Source: Lachnospiraceae bacterium UBA3692
Lineage (GTDB): Bacteria; Bacillota; Clostridia; Lachnospirales; Lachnospiraceae
Assembly: GCA_002372815.1 (NCBI GenBank)
Contig: DFIR01000002.1
Coordinates: 1-12,619, forward strand
DNA: 12,619 nt
Direction: 5' to 3'
Part shown: positions 6,937-12,619 of the stretch, piece by piece
Numbering within the stretch: the first letter of the stretch is position 1
Layout of the letters: each line of letters starts with the position of its first letter
Translations under genes and position numbers: made by a program
The notes under the pieces: generated by a model
Told to the model about the DNA's origin: nothing
Seen by the model: the letters and a program-made list of their open reading frames with translations, nothing else
The model's database searches: none

Positions 6937-7515
6937 TCAGAAATTCCGCCGGCGGAAGAGGCCCATGACGCGGCCGTCGATGTCGGCGATGTCGATGCAG
7001 CCGAAGATGCGGCTGTCGGTTGCGTGTTCGCGGTTGTCCCCGAGGACGAAGACCTGCCCTTGCGGCACGGTCAGCGGAAAAGTCACCCCCTCCGCGAACT
7101 GCGTCGTCTCCCCGGCGGCGTGGGGTTCCTGGACAATGGCGCCGTTGATCATCAAGCCGTCCGCCGTGATGTCCACGGTGTCGCCGGCGACGGCGACGAC
7201 CCGCTCGAGCATGGCCTGGTCCTGATGGTGGATCACCACCACCTCATCCGCGGCGTAGCTCTGCACGATCCGGTAGTAGAGGACCAGGTCGCCATCCTGG
7301 AAGGCCGGCTGCATGTTGAGGCTCAGGTTGCGCATGAGGCCGAACACGTATCCGAGCAGGATGACCAGCAGGACCGCGACCACCGCGCATTTCAGGAGCA
7401 GGGCCGTCAGTTCCCGGATCAGTCGGCTCCCGGGGCCCCGCTTCGGGGCGTCTGATTTAGTCGTTTCTGATTTGTTCACGCCGTTTCCGTAATCGTTTTC
7501 GTACGGTAAAGGCAC
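6937..7515 (-). CDS. SipA-like signal peptidase homologue lacking catalytic residues
   Basis: A 192-residue membrane protein of the type I signal peptidase fold. After a hydrophilic N-terminus (1-35) comes one membrane helix (about 39-60), then the family boxes. The Ser box reads LNMQPAFQDGDLVL (66-79) with Asn67 where the catalytic Ser is expected; the Lys box reads LERVVAVAGD (103-112) with Glu104 in place of Lys; the GDNR...DSR box (159-169) is intact. The loss of both dyad residues with the fold kept argues for a pseudoenzyme. In S. pyogenes the pilus-linked SipA also lacks both residues and is needed for pilus polymerisation, and it likewise precedes the shaft pilin gene. Ser65 lies two residues away and cannot be excluded as a shifted nucleophile. 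The start is GTG at 7515, with AAAGGGGA just upstream. It is the first gene of the operon. Automatic annotation would probably call it signal peptidase I. Confidence 0.87.
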   Translation of the reverse strand: MPLPYENDYGNGVNKSETTKSDAPKRGPGSRLIRELTALLLKCAVVAVLLVILLGYVFGLMRNLSLNMQPAFQDGDLVLYYRIVQSYAADEVVVIHHQDQAMLERVVAVAGDTVDITADGLMINGAIVQEPHAAGETTQFAEGVTFPLTVPQGQVFVLGDNREHATDSRIFGCIDIADIDGRVMGLFRRRNF

Positions 7516-7549
7516 AGAAATCCCCTTTCCCCTTCACTCTTTAAAGCTG

Positions 7550-7616
7550 TTCCTGCAGGAATGGTTTTATTTCTTTTCAGTGCCTATATCGTTACTTATG
7601 TAATTGTTTCATTCCT
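7550..7616 (-). promoter_or_regulatory. Pilus operon leader with inverted repeats
   Basis: The roughly 100-base leader between the proposed promoter and the GTG start holds three symmetric elements. These are a 12-bp perfect palindrome TTCCTGCAGGAA (7550-7561), a near-palindrome TTACTTATGTAA (7592-7603), and a 7-bp pair, 7557-7563 with 7610-7616, that shares bases with the palindrome. They could be operator sites or alternative RNA folds. No known riboswitch class was recognised. Confidence 0.35.
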
Positions 7617-7625
7617 TATGTGCTC

Positions 7626-7654
7626 AATTTATCACATTCCGTCAGCCGCGTCAA
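7626..7654 (-). promoter_or_regulatory. Candidate promoter of the pilus operon
   Basis: On the minus strand TTGACG (7649-7654) is separated by 17 bases from TAAATT (7626-7631), and TGA precedes the -10 to form an extended -10. This places a start of transcription near 7619, about 100 bases before the GTG of the first pilus gene. It lies in a gap of about 32% GC by hand count (38 of 120 bases, 7561-7680). Confidence 0.5.
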
Positions 7655-7719
7655 TATAGTTATTAAGAAATTGTTACATCCGTTTTCTCTTTCCTGTCGT
7701 ATTTTCTGCATGGGCTGTG

Positions 7720-7728
7720 TGGTATACT
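7720..7728 (+). promoter_or_regulatory. Extended -10 of the acetyltransferase promoter
   Basis: TGGTATACT is an extended -10 (TGN plus TATACT, five of six consensus bases). No clear -35 hexamer lies at the usual distance, which extended -10 promoters can tolerate. Transcription would begin about 60 bases before the ATG at 7797. Confidence 0.45.
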
Positions 7729-7796
7729 TTTTCTGTGCCGGCGCTCTGTTTGCAGCGGGGGTGCCGCTGTCATAAGTCAATTTCAGGAGGTATTCT

Positions 7797-8477
7797 ATGG
7801 ACAACCCTACCCGCCGCGACGCGCAGATCCTCTACATCACCGACGACGCCGTCATGGAGCAGCAGAAGCGCGCCCGCAGACTGACGCAGAAGCTGAATAC
7901 GATGGACCGGACGGATTTTGCCGGACTGCAGGAGGTCGCCAAGGAACTTCTAGGCAAATCCGACGGGGCCTGGATCAATCCGCCCTTCTACTGTGACTAC
8001 GGTTACAATATTGAAGTCGGGAAGAATTGCTTCATCAACTACAACTGCACGATCATCGATGTCGGCAAGGTGCAGATCGGGAACTACGCGCAGATCGCCC
8101 CGAATGTCTCCATCTACACGGCCGGGCACCCTGTGCATCCCGCCGCGCGCAACACGCTCTATGAGTACGGGATCGACATCACGATCGGGGACAACGTGTG
8201 GATCGGCGGAAACACCGTGATCCTTCCGGGCGTCACGATCGGCGACTGCTGCGTCATCGGCGCCGGCAGCGTGGTCACACATGACATCCCTGCCTGGACG
8301 GTCGCCGCCGGCAATCCTTGCCGCGTTCTCCGGAAGATCACAGAAGAAGACCGCCGCAAATATTACGACGGTCGCGAGGCAGACCCGGAGGCCTGGGAAC
8401 ATATGCAGAGACTGTGGGCGGAAGCGGCGCAGGATCCCGAGACGCAGGGGCGGTATCCGGGGGCGCCGGAGATTTGA
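7797..8477 (+). CDS. Sugar O-acetyltransferase, maltose/galactoside type
   Basis: A 226-residue cytoplasmic enzyme expected to move acetyl from acetyl-CoA to a sugar hydroxyl; the true acceptor is unknown. Residues about 10-60 form the helical N-terminal cap of the Maa/LacA family. NPPFYCDYGYNIEVG (61-75) begins the left-handed beta-helix of hexapeptide repeats, including IGDNVWIGGNTVILPG (130-145). His111 in YTAGHPVHP is the expected catalytic base, and AAGNPCRVLRK (170-180) is the usual C-terminal end of the fold. A further tail of about 45 acidic and Trp/Tyr-containing residues makes it longer than the usual 180-205. An AGGAGG lies 6 bases before the ATG, so the start is firm. It is the only plus-strand gene in the window, divergent from the pilus operon, with its own promoter. 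Its link to the surface genes is only by position. Confidence 0.92.
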   Translation: MDNPTRRDAQILYITDDAVMEQQKRARRLTQKLNTMDRTDFAGLQEVAKELLGKSDGAWINPPFYCDYGYNIEVGKNCFINYNCTIIDVGKVQIGNYAQIAPNVSIYTAGHPVHPAARNTLYEYGIDITIGDNVWIGGNTVILPGVTIGDCCVIGAGSVVTHDIPAWTVAAGNPCRVLRKITEEDRRKYYDGREADPEAWEHMQRLWAEAAQDPETQGRYPGAPEI

Positions 8478-8504
8478 AGCTTTTTCTCTATCAACTGGAA
8501 ATAT

Positions 8505-8628
8505 GTCAGGTCAAAGCGAGTGCCTGACGGTGCGTTTTCGCTTTACATCTCTTCTCGTACGTACTTCCAGCACTCGCTCCAACCAGGCACATCTGGTTTT
8601 CAAAGCGAAAGCGACAGGCACAGTCAGG
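8505..8628. repeat. Cluster of nested inverted repeats between convergent genes
   Basis: This non-coding stretch holds several overlapping symmetric pairs: GTCAGG (8505-8510) with CCTGAC (8523-8528); AGCGAGTGC (8515-8523) with GCACTCGCT (8570-8578); GTGCCTG (8520-8526) with CAGGCAC at 8584-8590 and again at 8615-8621; CGTTTTCGCTTT (8533-8544) with AAAGCGAAAGCG (8602-8613, one mismatch); and AACCAG (8581-8586) with CTGGTT (8593-8598). The density of alternative stems suggests a REP-like intergenic palindromic element or a structured RNA. I see no credible protein in it. Confidence 0.5.
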
Positions 8629-8653
8629 GCCCGACACATCACACAACAAAAAA

Positions 8654-8673
8654 AGCGCCGCTCCCGCGGCGCT
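8654..8673. terminator. Bidirectional rho-independent terminator of licD and the acetyltransferase gene
   Basis: A perfect 8-bp GC-rich stem (AGCGCCGC and GCGGCGCT) with a 4-base loop. On the minus strand it is followed by a run of seven Ts (the first in the stem), a textbook terminator 28 bases past the licD stop. On the plus strand it is followed by CTTTCCTT, so it probably also stops transcripts of the acetyltransferase gene. Confidence 0.88.
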
Positions 8674-8701
8674 CTTTCCTTAATAAACGAATATAGATAT
8701 C

Positions 8702-9667
8702 TCACTTCTCCCCCGCAGCCTTTGTCCGGATGCCGGTGGCGGTGTGCTCCTGTTCGAAGCGGTCGAGCCAGACGTCGTAAGGGGTGTCCGGGTCGAAGTA
8801 GACGCTTCCGTGGTCGCTGGTGCCGATGACGAATTCCATGTAGTTGCCGAACTGGCGGCGGAGGTGCTTCTCGTAGCCGACGGGGACGGCGATCTTCATC
8901 ATCTCGAAGTCCACGTAGAGGGTCTCGTCGAATTCGGAGACGAGGTCGTAGAGCTTCACGTTGAAAGGCGAGTAGGTCAGCTTGCCGACGTAGTCCGTGG
9001 GGACGTTGTTGTAGCGCTGGGCCTCTGCTTCCATCTTGGCGTACATCTGGTCGTAGCTGACGACGCGGTTGATCAAGGGCGTCACCATGTGGGCAGCCTT
9101 GCGGAGGCGGGAGGCCTCCTCGGGGCGGTAATTCTTAGTGGTGCGGTAGAGCTTCTTGGCGATGTCGCGGTACTTGTCGATCAGCACGGCCTGCCTGCGG
9201 CGGAGCTTCTTGTCGCCGATCACGTGATCGAGCGGGAAGATGTCGATGAAGATGCCCTGGTTGAAGGAATAGTGGAGGTGGGCCTCCGTCTTCACGACGG
9301 CGGTGGTGTTGCCGTTGCGGAGCTGGGCGTGGCCGTGGAAGTACCCCTCACTGTTCTTTCCGAACTGCAGGAAATAAGGATCCTCAAACTCGTCTGCATG
9401 GGCGCAGAGAGTCTCGTAATCGTCCCGCATCATCATGACGTCGATGTCGTCGTCCCAGGGGATCATGCCCTTGTGGCGGATCGCGCCGAGGAGCGTGCCG
9501 CCGGAGGCGTAGTAGTGGATGCCCAGCTTGTCGCAGACCTGCTGCAGTTGGTAGAGGAGGTCGAGCTCGACGGCCCAGATCTTCTTCATCTCGGCGGAAA
9601 CGGTGTATCCGCAGCGCACTTCTTCCTGATAGAAACTCTCGTCGATGGGAAGCTTCTTGTATTTCAT
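8702..9667 (-). CDS. LicD family transferase
   Basis: A 321-residue protein of the LicD family, nucleotidyltransferase-fold enzymes that add phosphocholine or similar phospho-groups to cell-surface glycans such as teichoic acids or capsule. The signature runs from 56 to 77: GGTLLGAIRHKG followed by MIPWDDDIDV, with Asp72, 73, 74 and 76 the likely metal ligands. FIDIFPLDHV further on is also typical of the family. No signal peptide or membrane helix is seen, so it should act at the inner membrane face. The ATG at 9667 has AAGGA 6 bases upstream. It starts 18 bases after the iorB stop, so it is probably cotranscribed with iorAB, and it ends at a strong terminator. No licA/B/C choline uptake or activation genes are in the window, so the transferred group cannot be named. 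Confidence 0.88.
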   Translation of the reverse strand: MKYKKLPIDESFYQEEVRCGYTVSAEMKKIWAVELDLLYQLQQVCDKLGIHYYASGGTLLGAIRHKGMIPWDDDIDVMMMRDDYETLCAHADEFEDPYFLQFGKNSEGYFHGHAQLRNGNTTAVVKTEAHLHYSFNQGIFIDIFPLDHVIGDKKLRRRQAVLIDKYRDIAKKLYRTTKNYRPEEASRLRKAAHMVTPLINRVVSYDQMYAKMEAEAQRYNNVPTDYVGKLTYSPFNVKLYDLVSEFDETLYVDFEMMKIAVPVGYEKHLRRQFGNYMEFVIGTSDHGSVYFDPDTPYDVWLDRFEQEHTATGIRTKAAGEK

Positions 9668-9685
9668 GTTCTGTCCTTTAATTTC

Positions 9686-10252
9686 TTACTGTTCATACCC
9701 CGCCAGGAAGGCCTTCGTATTGATCTCGACGGTCTTCGGGGGAACCTTCTCCGCGATGACTTTGAGCCATTCCTCGCGGGTGAAGTCCATGTGCCTGGCG
9801 GCGAGGCCGAGCACGATGTTGTTGAAGACGCGGGAGTTGCCGAGCTTCAAGGCTTCGTGCATGGCGTCCACGCGGTAGACCTGGTACTGCTGCTCCAGGT
9901 CCTCGATGATGTGCTCCGGATACTTCATGGCGCCGGTCACGACGCCGATGGGGTCGATGCGCCAGTCGTTGACGATCAGGACGCCGTCCGCCTTGAGGAA
10001 GTGCGCGTAGCGCATGGCCTCGAGACGCTCGAAAGCGATCAAAACGTCCGCCTGGCCCTCTTCCACGATGGGCTCCGCCACCGTGTCGCCGTAGCGCACG
10101 AAGGTCACGACGCTGCCGCCGCGCTGGGCCATGCCGTGGACTTCCGAAACCTTTACTTTATAGCCGGCGTTCTCCATGACGCCGCCGAGAATGCGGCTCG
10201 TCAGAAGGGTTCCCTGTCCGCCGACGCCTACGATCATGATACTCTTGGTCAT
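9686..10252 (-). CDS. iorB: Indolepyruvate:ferredoxin oxidoreductase, beta subunit
   Basis: A 188-residue beta (gamma-domain type) subunit of indolepyruvate oxidoreductase. With IorA it oxidatively decarboxylates indolepyruvate and other aryl 2-oxo acids to acyl-CoA, reducing ferredoxin, in the cytoplasm. The diagnostic N-terminal motif GVGGQGTLLTSRILG (9-23) and EVHGMAQRGGSV (37-48) are both present, and the length is near the usual 190-200. The ATG at 10252 has AGGAGG 7 bases upstream, placed between it and the iorA stop 16 bases away, so the two subunits are clearly in one operon in the usual A-B order. The protein has no cysteine clusters, as expected, since the Fe-S centres are in IorA. 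Confidence 0.95.
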   Translation of the reverse strand: MTKSIMIVGVGGQGTLLTSRILGGVMENAGYKVKVSEVHGMAQRGGSVVTFVRYGDTVAEPIVEEGQADVLIAFERLEAMRYAHFLKADGVLIVNDWRIDPIGVVTGAMKYPEHIIEDLEQQYQVYRVDAMHEALKLGNSRVFNNIVLGLAARHMDFTREEWLKVIAEKVPPKTVEINTKAFLAGYEQ

Positions 10253-10268
10253 TGCCGTCCCTCCTTTC

Positions 10269-12035
10269 TCAGGCTTTCACCCGTTCAAGCGCGCTGAAAC
10301 GGCACTGGCTCATGCAGAGGCCGCAGCCGTTGCACATCGTACGGTCGATCATGATCGATCCGTCCTCCGCCTTGGTGAGGGCGGGGCATCCGATGCGCAG
10401 GCAGGCGCCGCATTTCACGCATTTCTCCGGAACAGGCTCCACTTTGTAGGGATGGGTCTGTCCCTTGAGCAGGGCGCAGGGTGCCACGGCGATGATCACG
10501 GAGAGCTCGTCCTTCTGGGTCTCCTCCTTCAGGACCTTGGTCAGCTTCTCGACGTCGAAGGCGTCCACTTCCTGGACGTTCTCGATGCCGATGCCGCGGA
10601 TCAGCTGCGGGAAGTTGACGGCGGGGACGATCTCGCCCTTCAGCGTCTTGCCGGTGGCGGGGTGATCCTGGTGGCCGGTCATGCCCGTGGTGCGGTTGTC
10701 AAGGATGACCACCGTCGCGTGGGACTGGTTGTAGAACATGTTGATGAGGGAGTTGATGCCCGTGTGCATGAAGGTGGAATCGCCGATGACCGCGACCCAG
10801 TTCTTCACGTAATCATGTCCTTTTGCTTTCTCCATGCCGTGCAGGGAGCTGATGCTGGAGCCCATGCAGATCGTGGTGTCGACCGCGTTCAGGGGTGCAA
10901 GAGCGCCGAGGGTGTAGCATCCGATGTCGCCGGCTGCGTGCAGGCGGAGCTTGGAGATCACCGAGAAAGTCGCCCTGTGCGGGCAGCCGGGGCAGAGGAT
11001 CGGCGGTCTCGGCGGGACCTGGGCCGCTGCCTTCAGGTGCAGATCCTGTCCGAGCACCTTCTCGCGGAGCATGTTGGCGCTGTACTCGCCCTGGATGGTG
11101 AAGCGGTCCTTGCCGATGCAGGGGATGCCCCACGCGCGGACCTGTTCCTCGATCACGGGCTCGAGCTCCTCAAAGATGTAGAGCTCGTCCACGGTCTTCG
11201 CGAAGTCCTCGATCAGGCGGCGCGGCAGCGGGTTGCACATGCCGAGCTTGAGCACGGCCGCGTCGGGACATGCTTCCTTCACGTACTGATAGGGGATGCC
11301 GCCGGTGATAAAACCGATCTTCTTCCCGTTCAGCACCATGGTGCCGGGCTCGACGCGGTTCAGGGGACAGTCGTTCGCCCACTCGGCGAGTTCGTTCATC
11401 TTCTGCTCCACGACGATGTGGCGCTTCTGCGCCATGGCGGGCATCATGACGTTCTTCTGGATGTTGCGCTCGTAAGGCCTGTCCTCCGGCTCCACGCGGT
11501 CGCAGAGCTCCACGTCGCACTGGGAGTGGGCGAGCCTGGTCGTCGTGCGGTAGATCACCGGGCGGTCGAACTGCTCGGACACTTCATAGGCGAGACGGAC
11601 GAATTCCTTGGCTTCCTGGGAATCCGAGGGCTCGATGCAGGGCACGACCGCCGCACGCGCGACGCGTCTGGTATCCTGCTCGTTCTGGGAGCTGTAGAGG
11701 CCCGGATCGTCGGCGACGACGAAGACGAGACCGCCGTTGACGCCCGCGTAAGAGATGGAGTACAGCGGGTCGGAGGCCACGTTGAGGCCGACCATCTTCA
11801 TGCAGGTCATGGCGCGCACGCCGCTGATGGCCGCGCCGATCGCCACTTCCGAAGCTACCTTCTCGTTGGGGGCCCACTCGGCGTAGACTTCGTCATATTT
11901 TACGACTTCTTCACTGATCTCGGTGCTGGGGGTTCCCGGATAGGAGGAGACGACCTTCACGCCGGCCTCCCAGGCGCCGCGCGCGATGGCGGCGTTGCCC
12001 AGCATCATCTGCGTGTTCTTCCCTGTTTCACTCAT
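10269..12035 (-). CDS. iorA: Indolepyruvate:ferredoxin oxidoreductase, alpha subunit
   Basis: A 588-residue catalytic subunit that, with IorB, turns arylpyruvates from aromatic amino acid transamination into aryl-acetyl-CoA and reduced ferredoxin, an anaerobic and oxygen-sensitive reaction. The N-terminal pyrimidine-binding domain shows SYPGTPSTEI (31-40). The TPP/C-terminal half shows LCPGCPHR (347-354), GDIGCYTLG (369-377) and GDSTFMH...DNRTTGMTG (418-454). The end is a ferredoxin domain with two 4Fe-4S sites: C539, C542, C545, C550 and C568, C571, C574, C578, all present. The first site has the CX2CX2CX4CP form known from IorA. ATG at 12035 is chosen because AGAGG lies 8 bases upstream and it gives the family's usual N-terminus; the open frame upstream runs into the aminotransferase terminator. 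No clear promoter was seen in the 33 bases between that terminator's T-run and the start. Confidence 0.96.
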   Translation of the reverse strand: MSETGKNTQMMLGNAAIARGAWEAGVKVVSSYPGTPSTEISEEVVKYDEVYAEWAPNEKVASEVAIGAAISGVRAMTCMKMVGLNVASDPLYSISYAGVNGGLVFVVADDPGLYSSQNEQDTRRVARAAVVPCIEPSDSQEAKEFVRLAYEVSEQFDRPVIYRTTTRLAHSQCDVELCDRVEPEDRPYERNIQKNVMMPAMAQKRHIVVEQKMNELAEWANDCPLNRVEPGTMVLNGKKIGFITGGIPYQYVKEACPDAAVLKLGMCNPLPRRLIEDFAKTVDELYIFEELEPVIEEQVRAWGIPCIGKDRFTIQGEYSANMLREKVLGQDLHLKAAAQVPPRPPILCPGCPHRATFSVISKLRLHAAGDIGCYTLGALAPLNAVDTTICMGSSISSLHGMEKAKGHDYVKNWVAVIGDSTFMHTGINSLINMFYNQSHATVVILDNRTTGMTGHQDHPATGKTLKGEIVPAVNFPQLIRGIGIENVQEVDAFDVEKLTKVLKEETQKDELSVIIAVAPCALLKGQTHPYKVEPVPEKCVKCGACLRIGCPALTKAEDGSIMIDRTMCNGCGLCMSQCRFSALERVKA

Positions 12036-12043
12036 TCGGCTTA

Positions 12044-12048
12044 CCTCT
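12044..12048 (-). promoter_or_regulatory. Ribosome binding site deciding the iorA start
   Basis: AGAGG followed by T lies 8 bases before the ATG at 12035. It supports this start and not the in-frame ATG near 12104, which lies just before the terminator stem. Confidence 0.6.
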
Positions 12049-12072
12049 TTGTAAGTTAGTTTTATCAAAAGC

Positions 12073-12100
12073 CCCTGCCGCGGAGCCGTCCGCAGCAGGG
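12073..12100 (-). terminator. Terminator after the branched-chain aminotransferase gene
   Basis: Two 12-base arms (12073-12084 and 12089-12100) pair with one G-U wobble around a 4-base loop. On the minus strand the stem is followed by GCTTTTG. It lies 45 bases past the aminotransferase stop and about 38 bases before the iorA start, so it separates the two transcription units or weakens read-through. Confidence 0.75.
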
Positions 12101-12145
12101 ACATCTTCTATTATAAGCACACTGCGCGGTACGGCGCAATATCCG

Positions 12146-12619
12146 TCACTCCACGACGCAGATCCAGCCTTCGGGCGCCTCGATGTGGCCCATCTGGATG
12201 CCGGTCAGGGTGTCGTACAGCTTCTGCATGACCGGACCCATCTTCTCCATGCCGCTGGAGAAGCAGATCTCCTTGCCGTGGTCATTGATCTTGCCGACCG
12301 GGGAGATGACCGCCGCGGTGCCGCAGAGGCCGCACTCCTTGAAGTTCCCGACTTCGCTCAGCAGGACCTCGCGCTCGGTGACCTTGAGGCCGAGGTAATC
12401 CTTCGCCACCTGCACGATGCTGCGGCGGGTGATGGAAGGCAGGATGCTGTTCGACTTCGGGACGACCAGGTTGCCGTCCTCGTCCACGAACAGGATGTTC
12501 GCGCCGCCGGTCTCCTCGACGTAGGTGCGGCTCTTGGAGTCGAGGTACATGTTCTCGGCATAGCCGGCGTCATGCGCCTCGGTCACAGCGAGCAGGCTCA
12601 TGGCGTAGTTCAGGCCGGC
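12146..12619 (-). CDS. ilvE: Branched-chain amino acid aminotransferase, C-terminal part
   Basis: The last 157 codons of a fold-type IV, PLP-dependent aminotransferase; the gene runs off the right edge, so no start is visible. It interconverts valine, leucine and isoleucine with their 2-oxo acids, using glutamate/2-oxoglutarate. AGLNYAMSLLAVTEAH at the window edge, YVEETGGANILFV, NSILPSITRRSIV and ECGLCGTAAVISPVG are characteristic of the larger, mammalian-type BCAT group. The catalytic Lys, expected a few residues before AGLNYA, lies outside the window. A terminator 45 bases past the stop ends the unit before iorA. The pairing with iorAB may reflect a shared interest in 2-oxo acids, but this is inference. 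Subfamily assignment is firm in general, less so for exact substrate range. Confidence 0.93.
   Translation of the reverse strand, partial: AGLNYAMSLLAVTEAHDAGYAENMYLDSKSRTYVEETGGANILFVDEDGNLVVPKSNSILPSITRRSIVQVAKDYLGLKVTEREVLLSEVGNFKECGLCGTAAVISPVGKINDHGKEICFSSGMEKMGPVMQKLYDTLTGIQMGHIEAPEGWICVVE

Noticed and set aside
5427..6968. Plus-strand open frame opposite the major pilin
   Set aside because: It spans real gene boundaries on the other strand and has no recognisable motif; the pilin frame has signal peptide, domains and sorting signal.
6937..7515. Reading this gene as an active signal peptidase I
   Set aside because: The fold is right but Ser and Lys of the dyad are Asn and Glu, so activity is not supported by the sequence.
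8281..8829. Possible small proteins across the convergent gap, either strand
   Set aside because: They cross the nested repeats and the terminator, are basic and without motifs, and have no convincing ribosome binding site.
8744..12059. Long open frames on the plus strand opposite licD, iorB and iorA
   Set aside because: They mirror the codon positions of well-identified genes in GC-rich DNA, read as His/Val/Asp/Arg-rich low-information protein, and lack ribosome binding sites.
12036..12072. A promoter for iorA just before its start
   Set aside because: TGATAAAAC resembles an extended -10, but it overlaps the T-run of the upstream terminator and has no fitting -35, so it was not listed as a promoter.
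1..12619. CRISPR array, tRNA, rRNA or transposase
   Set aside because: No regularly spaced repeats, no cloverleaf or rRNA-like stretch and no DDE-type transposase motif were seen on either strand.

Overview
The window looks like chromosome of a GC-rich, anaerobic Gram-positive bacterium, most likely a Clostridia-type Firmicute. The reasons are sortase-dependent surface proteins with C-terminal sorting signals, strong AGGAGG ribosome binding sites, and a ferredoxin-linked indolepyruvate oxidoreductase, an enzyme of anaerobic amino-acid metabolism. No tRNA, rRNA, CRISPR array or transposase was seen.

Region 1 (about 1-7660, minus strand) is a complete pilus operon read right to left: a signal-peptidase-like protein, a two-domain isopeptide-type major pilin, a class B sortase, a small minor pilin, and a large VWA-domain tip adhesin whose start overlaps the minor pilin stop by 8 bases. 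A candidate sigma-A-type promoter with extended -10 lies at 7626-7654 in an AT-rich gap. Strong hairpins sit between pilin and sortase and between sortase and minor pilin, and a terminator-like hairpin follows the adhesin. The order matches the sipA-fctA-srtC-fctB core of streptococcal FCT pilus islands. The signal-peptidase-like protein has lost both catalytic residues (Ser to Asn, Lys to Glu), the same type of change known in streptococcal SipA, so it is probably a pilus assembly factor and not a peptidase.

Region 2 (about 7700-8480, plus strand) is a single divergently transcribed sugar O-acetyltransferase of the maltose/galactoside type with its own extended -10 promoter and strong ribosome binding site. 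It faces licD across a gap holding a cluster of nested inverted repeats (8505-8628) and a strong hairpin terminator (8654-8673).

Region 3 (8702-12035, minus strand) is a tight iorA-iorB-licD gene group: the two subunits of indolepyruvate:ferredoxin oxidoreductase, then, 18 bases on, a LicD-family cell-surface sugar/phosphocholine-type transferase. Upstream, after its own terminator (12073-12100), lies the 3' part of a branched-chain aminotransferase gene (ilvE) that runs off the right edge. The aminotransferase and IOR could both act on amino acid/2-oxo acid pairs, while the pilus, LicD and possibly the acetyltransferase concern the cell surface.

GC content shifts visibly: by hand count the 7561-7680 gap is about 32% GC and a VWA insertion at 2581-2820 about 40%, against about 65% in a sampled sortase segment (4681-4740). 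All family assignments come from reading motifs; no database search was run.
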